A stretch of 35,336 nucleotides of DNA from an uncultured Verrucomicrobia subdivision 3 bacterium (GTDB taxonomy: Bacteria > Verrucomicrobiota > Verrucomicrobiia > Limisphaerales > UBA11358): contig CAJAQO010000073.1 in the NCBI GenBank assembly GCA_903944085.1, positions 1 to 35,336 on the forward strand. The letters are read 5' to 3'. Numbering within the stretch: the stretch's first letter is position 1; each line of letters opens with the position of its first letter. Both the position numbers and the translations under genes were made by a program. Shown piece by piece: positions 33,909 to 35,336 of the stretch. The notes beneath the pieces were generated by a model. It saw only the letters and a program-made list of their open reading frames with translations. It did not search any database and was not told the origin of the DNA.

Positions 33909-35042
33909 ATGATTAACCGACCTTTTTGGTCTGAACGGCTGACGGCCGCGTGGAAGCAGGCTCCCATCGTGTGGCTGACCGGGCCGCGGCGCGCGGGCAA
34001 AACCGTGCTGGCGCAGAGCCTGCCGGATGCCGAATTCCTGAACTGCGATCTGCCCAGCGTGGCGGAACGGCTGAGCGATCCGGAAAGTTTTTTCCGGTCG
34101 GTGAAGAAGCGGCTGGTGGTGTTCGACGAGGTTCACCAGCTGCCCGATCCCAGCCGGCTGTTGAAGATTGGCGCGGATGGATTTCCCCGTTTGAAAATTC
34201 TGGCGACGGGATCTTCCACGCTCGCCGCCACGCAAAAATTCCGTGACAGCTTGACGGGCCGCAAGCGCGTGGTGGAACTGGTGCCGGTGTTGCATGAGGA
34301 ATTACCGGCCTTCGGCGTGACGGATCTGCGGGAACGATTGTTGCGCGGCGGCTTGCCGCCCGCGTTACTCGCTGAAACGCATAATCCCGAGTTTTACGCC
34401 GAGTGGCAGGATTCTTACTTTGCGCGTGACGTCCAGGAACTGTTCCGGTTGGAGAAGCGATCCGGATTTCTGCGCGTGCTGGAATTGCTGCTGCGTCAAA
34501 GCGGCGGAATGCTGGATGTGTCCAAGTTAGCCGCCGAAAGCCAGATCAGCCGCCCCACGGTCACGAACTGGCTTGAAGTTTATCAAATCACGCACGTCGC
34601 GCACTTGGTTCGGCCTTTTTCGGCGGGGGGGCGGCGGGAGATCGTGGCCCAACCCAAGGTGTTTGGCTTCGACACGGGGCTGGTCTGCCATGCGCGTGGC
34701 TGGGATCATTTGCGGACGGATGATTGCGGTATTCTATGGGAGCATCTGGTGCTGGACACGCTCATTGCCGGCGGTTTGCCGAAAATTCATTTCTGGCGCG
34801 ACAAGCAGCAGCGGGAAGTGGACTTCGTTGTGCCGCGCGGGCGCGACAGCGTTGACGCCATTGAGTGCAAATGGAAGCCGGAGGCATTCGAAACCCGCGG
34901 GCTCGCGGCATTTCGTGAGCAATATCCCAAGGGGAAAAACTTTGTTGTGAGCCCGCTGAATGGTCCAGCGTATGAACAAGTTCAGGGCGGTCTGAAAATC
35001 TCGATCGTCGCACCGGGAGAATTGCGTCTGGCCATGGCCTGA
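33909..35042 (+). CDS. AAA ATPase with C-terminal DUF4143
   Basis: The 377-residue protein has an AAA_14-type ATPase domain (about 15-150): Walker A TGPRRAGKTVLA near 20-31, Walker B LVVFDEVHQ near 72, and sensor LATGSS near 98. The C-terminal DUF4143 domain (about 165-350) contains a helix-turn-helix-like segment (KLAAESQISRPTVTNWLEVY) and, near 300, a REVDFVVPRG ... IECKW pattern resembling a PD-(D/E)XK nuclease core. These proteins are widespread, mobile and often of unknown role; links to toxin-antitoxin or defence functions have been proposed for the wider group. It stands alone, behind its own inverted repeat and before an insertion sequence, unlike the metabolic genes to the left. Confidence 0.9.
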   Translation: MINRPFWSERLTAAWKQAPIVWLTGPRRAGKTVLAQSLPDAEFLNCDLPSVAERLSDPESFFRSVKKRLVVFDEVHQLPDPSRLLKIGADGFPRLKILATGSSTLAATQKFRDSLTGRKRVVELVPVLHEELPAFGVTDLRERLLRGGLPPALLAETHNPEFYAEWQDSYFARDVQELFRLEKRSGFLRVLELLLRQSGGMLDVSKLAAESQISRPTVTNWLEVYQITHVAHLVRPFSAGGRREIVAQPKVFGFDTGLVCHARGWDHLRTDDCGILWEHLVLDTLIAGGLPKIHFWRDKQQREVDFVVPRGRDSVDAIECKWKPEAFETRGLAAFREQYPKGKNFVVSPLNGPAYEQVQGGLKISIVAPGELRLAMA

Positions 35043-35086
35043 TGGAGAAAACAATTGAGGCGACCCAAAGTTGACCGGCATTTAAG

Positions 35087-35123
35087 TAGTAACAAATAGT
35101 AACAAATAAATCAGCTAAGCTGA
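35087..35123. repeat. 10-bp tandem repeat and adjacent palindrome in an AT-rich tract
   Basis: TAGTAACAAA occurs twice head to tail (35087-35096, 35097-35106), followed by the palindrome TCAGCT-A-AGCTGA at 35111-35123. The surrounding 35043-35194 is AT-rich and contains no gene. It lies between the ATPase and the insertion sequence; a termination or protein-binding region is possible. Confidence 0.4.
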
Positions 35124-35194
35124 CTCAAAATGACACAAATTGGCAAAAGTGATGTTTTTACAAGTTTAGTAATTGCAATATAATGCGTTATTTC

Positions 35195-35336
35195 GGGACC
35201 TGTCCGTGATTTTGTGTGTGAGGCGGTTCATGGTTTAACTAGCCATGCGGTTCACACGGAGAGGACCGCAAAGCGGTCGGCATAACGGATGGCGAACTGG
35301 TTCAGCGCCGACTGCCAGAACACGGGCGGCATCTTC
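35195..35336. mobile_element. End of an IS256-like insertion sequence (partial)
   Basis: From GGGACCTGTCCGTGATTTTG at 35195 onward the sequence looks like the terminal inverted repeat of an IS256/Mutator-type element, followed by a non-coding strip and then the reverse-strand end of its transposase. The element runs off the window. Its exact boundary and any target-site duplication (8-9 bases in this family) cannot be confirmed because the other end is not present. Confidence 0.55.
35252..35335 (-). CDS. IS256-family (Mutator) transposase, C-terminal end (partial)
   Basis: On the minus strand the frame ending at 35252 gives 27 residues, with W-x2-ALNQFAIRYADRF near the end. This matches the closing segment of IS256-family transposases (W-x3-L-x-Q-x-AI-x-F-x-x-R). 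The catalytic DDE residues would lie further right, outside the window. A GACCGC-AAA-GCGGTC hairpin at 35264-35278 falls inside this 3' end. Confidence 0.6.
   Translation of the reverse strand, partial: KMPPVFWQSALNQFAIRYADRFAVLSV

Noticed and set aside
35087-35106. CRISPR-like or origin iteron array
   Set aside because: Only two 10-base copies without spacers, too few for either.

Overview
The window most likely comes from a member of the Verrucomicrobiota (a Pedosphaera/Limisphaera-like soil or freshwater bacterium), a placement inferred from protein style only. The pointers are a very large secreted Ig/LamG-repeat protein with a C-terminal segment typical of that phylum, regulators joining a GntR-type DNA-binding domain to a LacI-type sensor domain, fused YncE/phosphoesterase proteins, Gfo/Idh and sugar-epimerase remnants, and weak or absent Shine-Dalgarno sites. 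No rRNA, tRNA or CRISPR was seen. All protein genes run on the + strand except a transposase tail at the right edge.

Region 1 (1-8475): the end of an unknown gene, a secreted CocE/NonD-type alpha/beta hydrolase, a secreted YncE-propeller/phosphoesterase fusion, an unrecognised 81-residue ORF, an sn-glycerol-1-phosphate dehydrogenase (AraM/EgsA family) and a GlpT-type organophosphate transporter. The last two, with the secreted phosphoesterase, suggest uptake and oxidation of a glycerol phosphate.

Region 2 (8478-14263): a broken Gfo/Idh/MocA oxidoreductase fused in frame to a truncated Tat-signal start, a GntR/LacI-type regulator, an imperfect palindrome that could be its operator, and a 1285-residue secreted protein with three Ig+LamG modules.

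Region 3 (14288-20770): a tight run of an M24 peptidase-fold protein that has lost most metal ligands (creatinase-like), a cytosolic polysaccharide-deacetylase-fold enzyme, a beta-sandwich protein possibly of the mutarotase type, a RhaT-type sugar/proton symporter and a secreted glycoside-hydrolase-like protein.

Region 4 (20790-31300): a stem-loop and a 32-codon Gfo/Idh stub lead into a probable catabolic operon: PIG-L deacetylase, divergent NagB-type isomerase/deaminase, PfkB sugar kinase, unknown sugar-binding-like protein, class I aldolase, GlcD and GlcF (2-hydroxyacid oxidation), and a GmhA-like SIS isomerase. This order reads as deacetylation, deamination/isomerisation, phosphorylation, aldol cleavage and oxidation of a 2-hydroxyacid product. 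A HisJ-type PHP phosphatase, a cluster of three palindromes (REP-like) and a 5'-truncated sugar epimerase follow.

Region 5 (31464-35336): a secreted NPCBM-GH27 alpha-galactosidase, an AAA/DUF4143 ATPase behind an inverted repeat, an AT-rich tract with small repeats, and the end of an IS256-like insertion sequence. Overall this is a carbohydrate and phosphate-ester scavenging region with several decayed genes.
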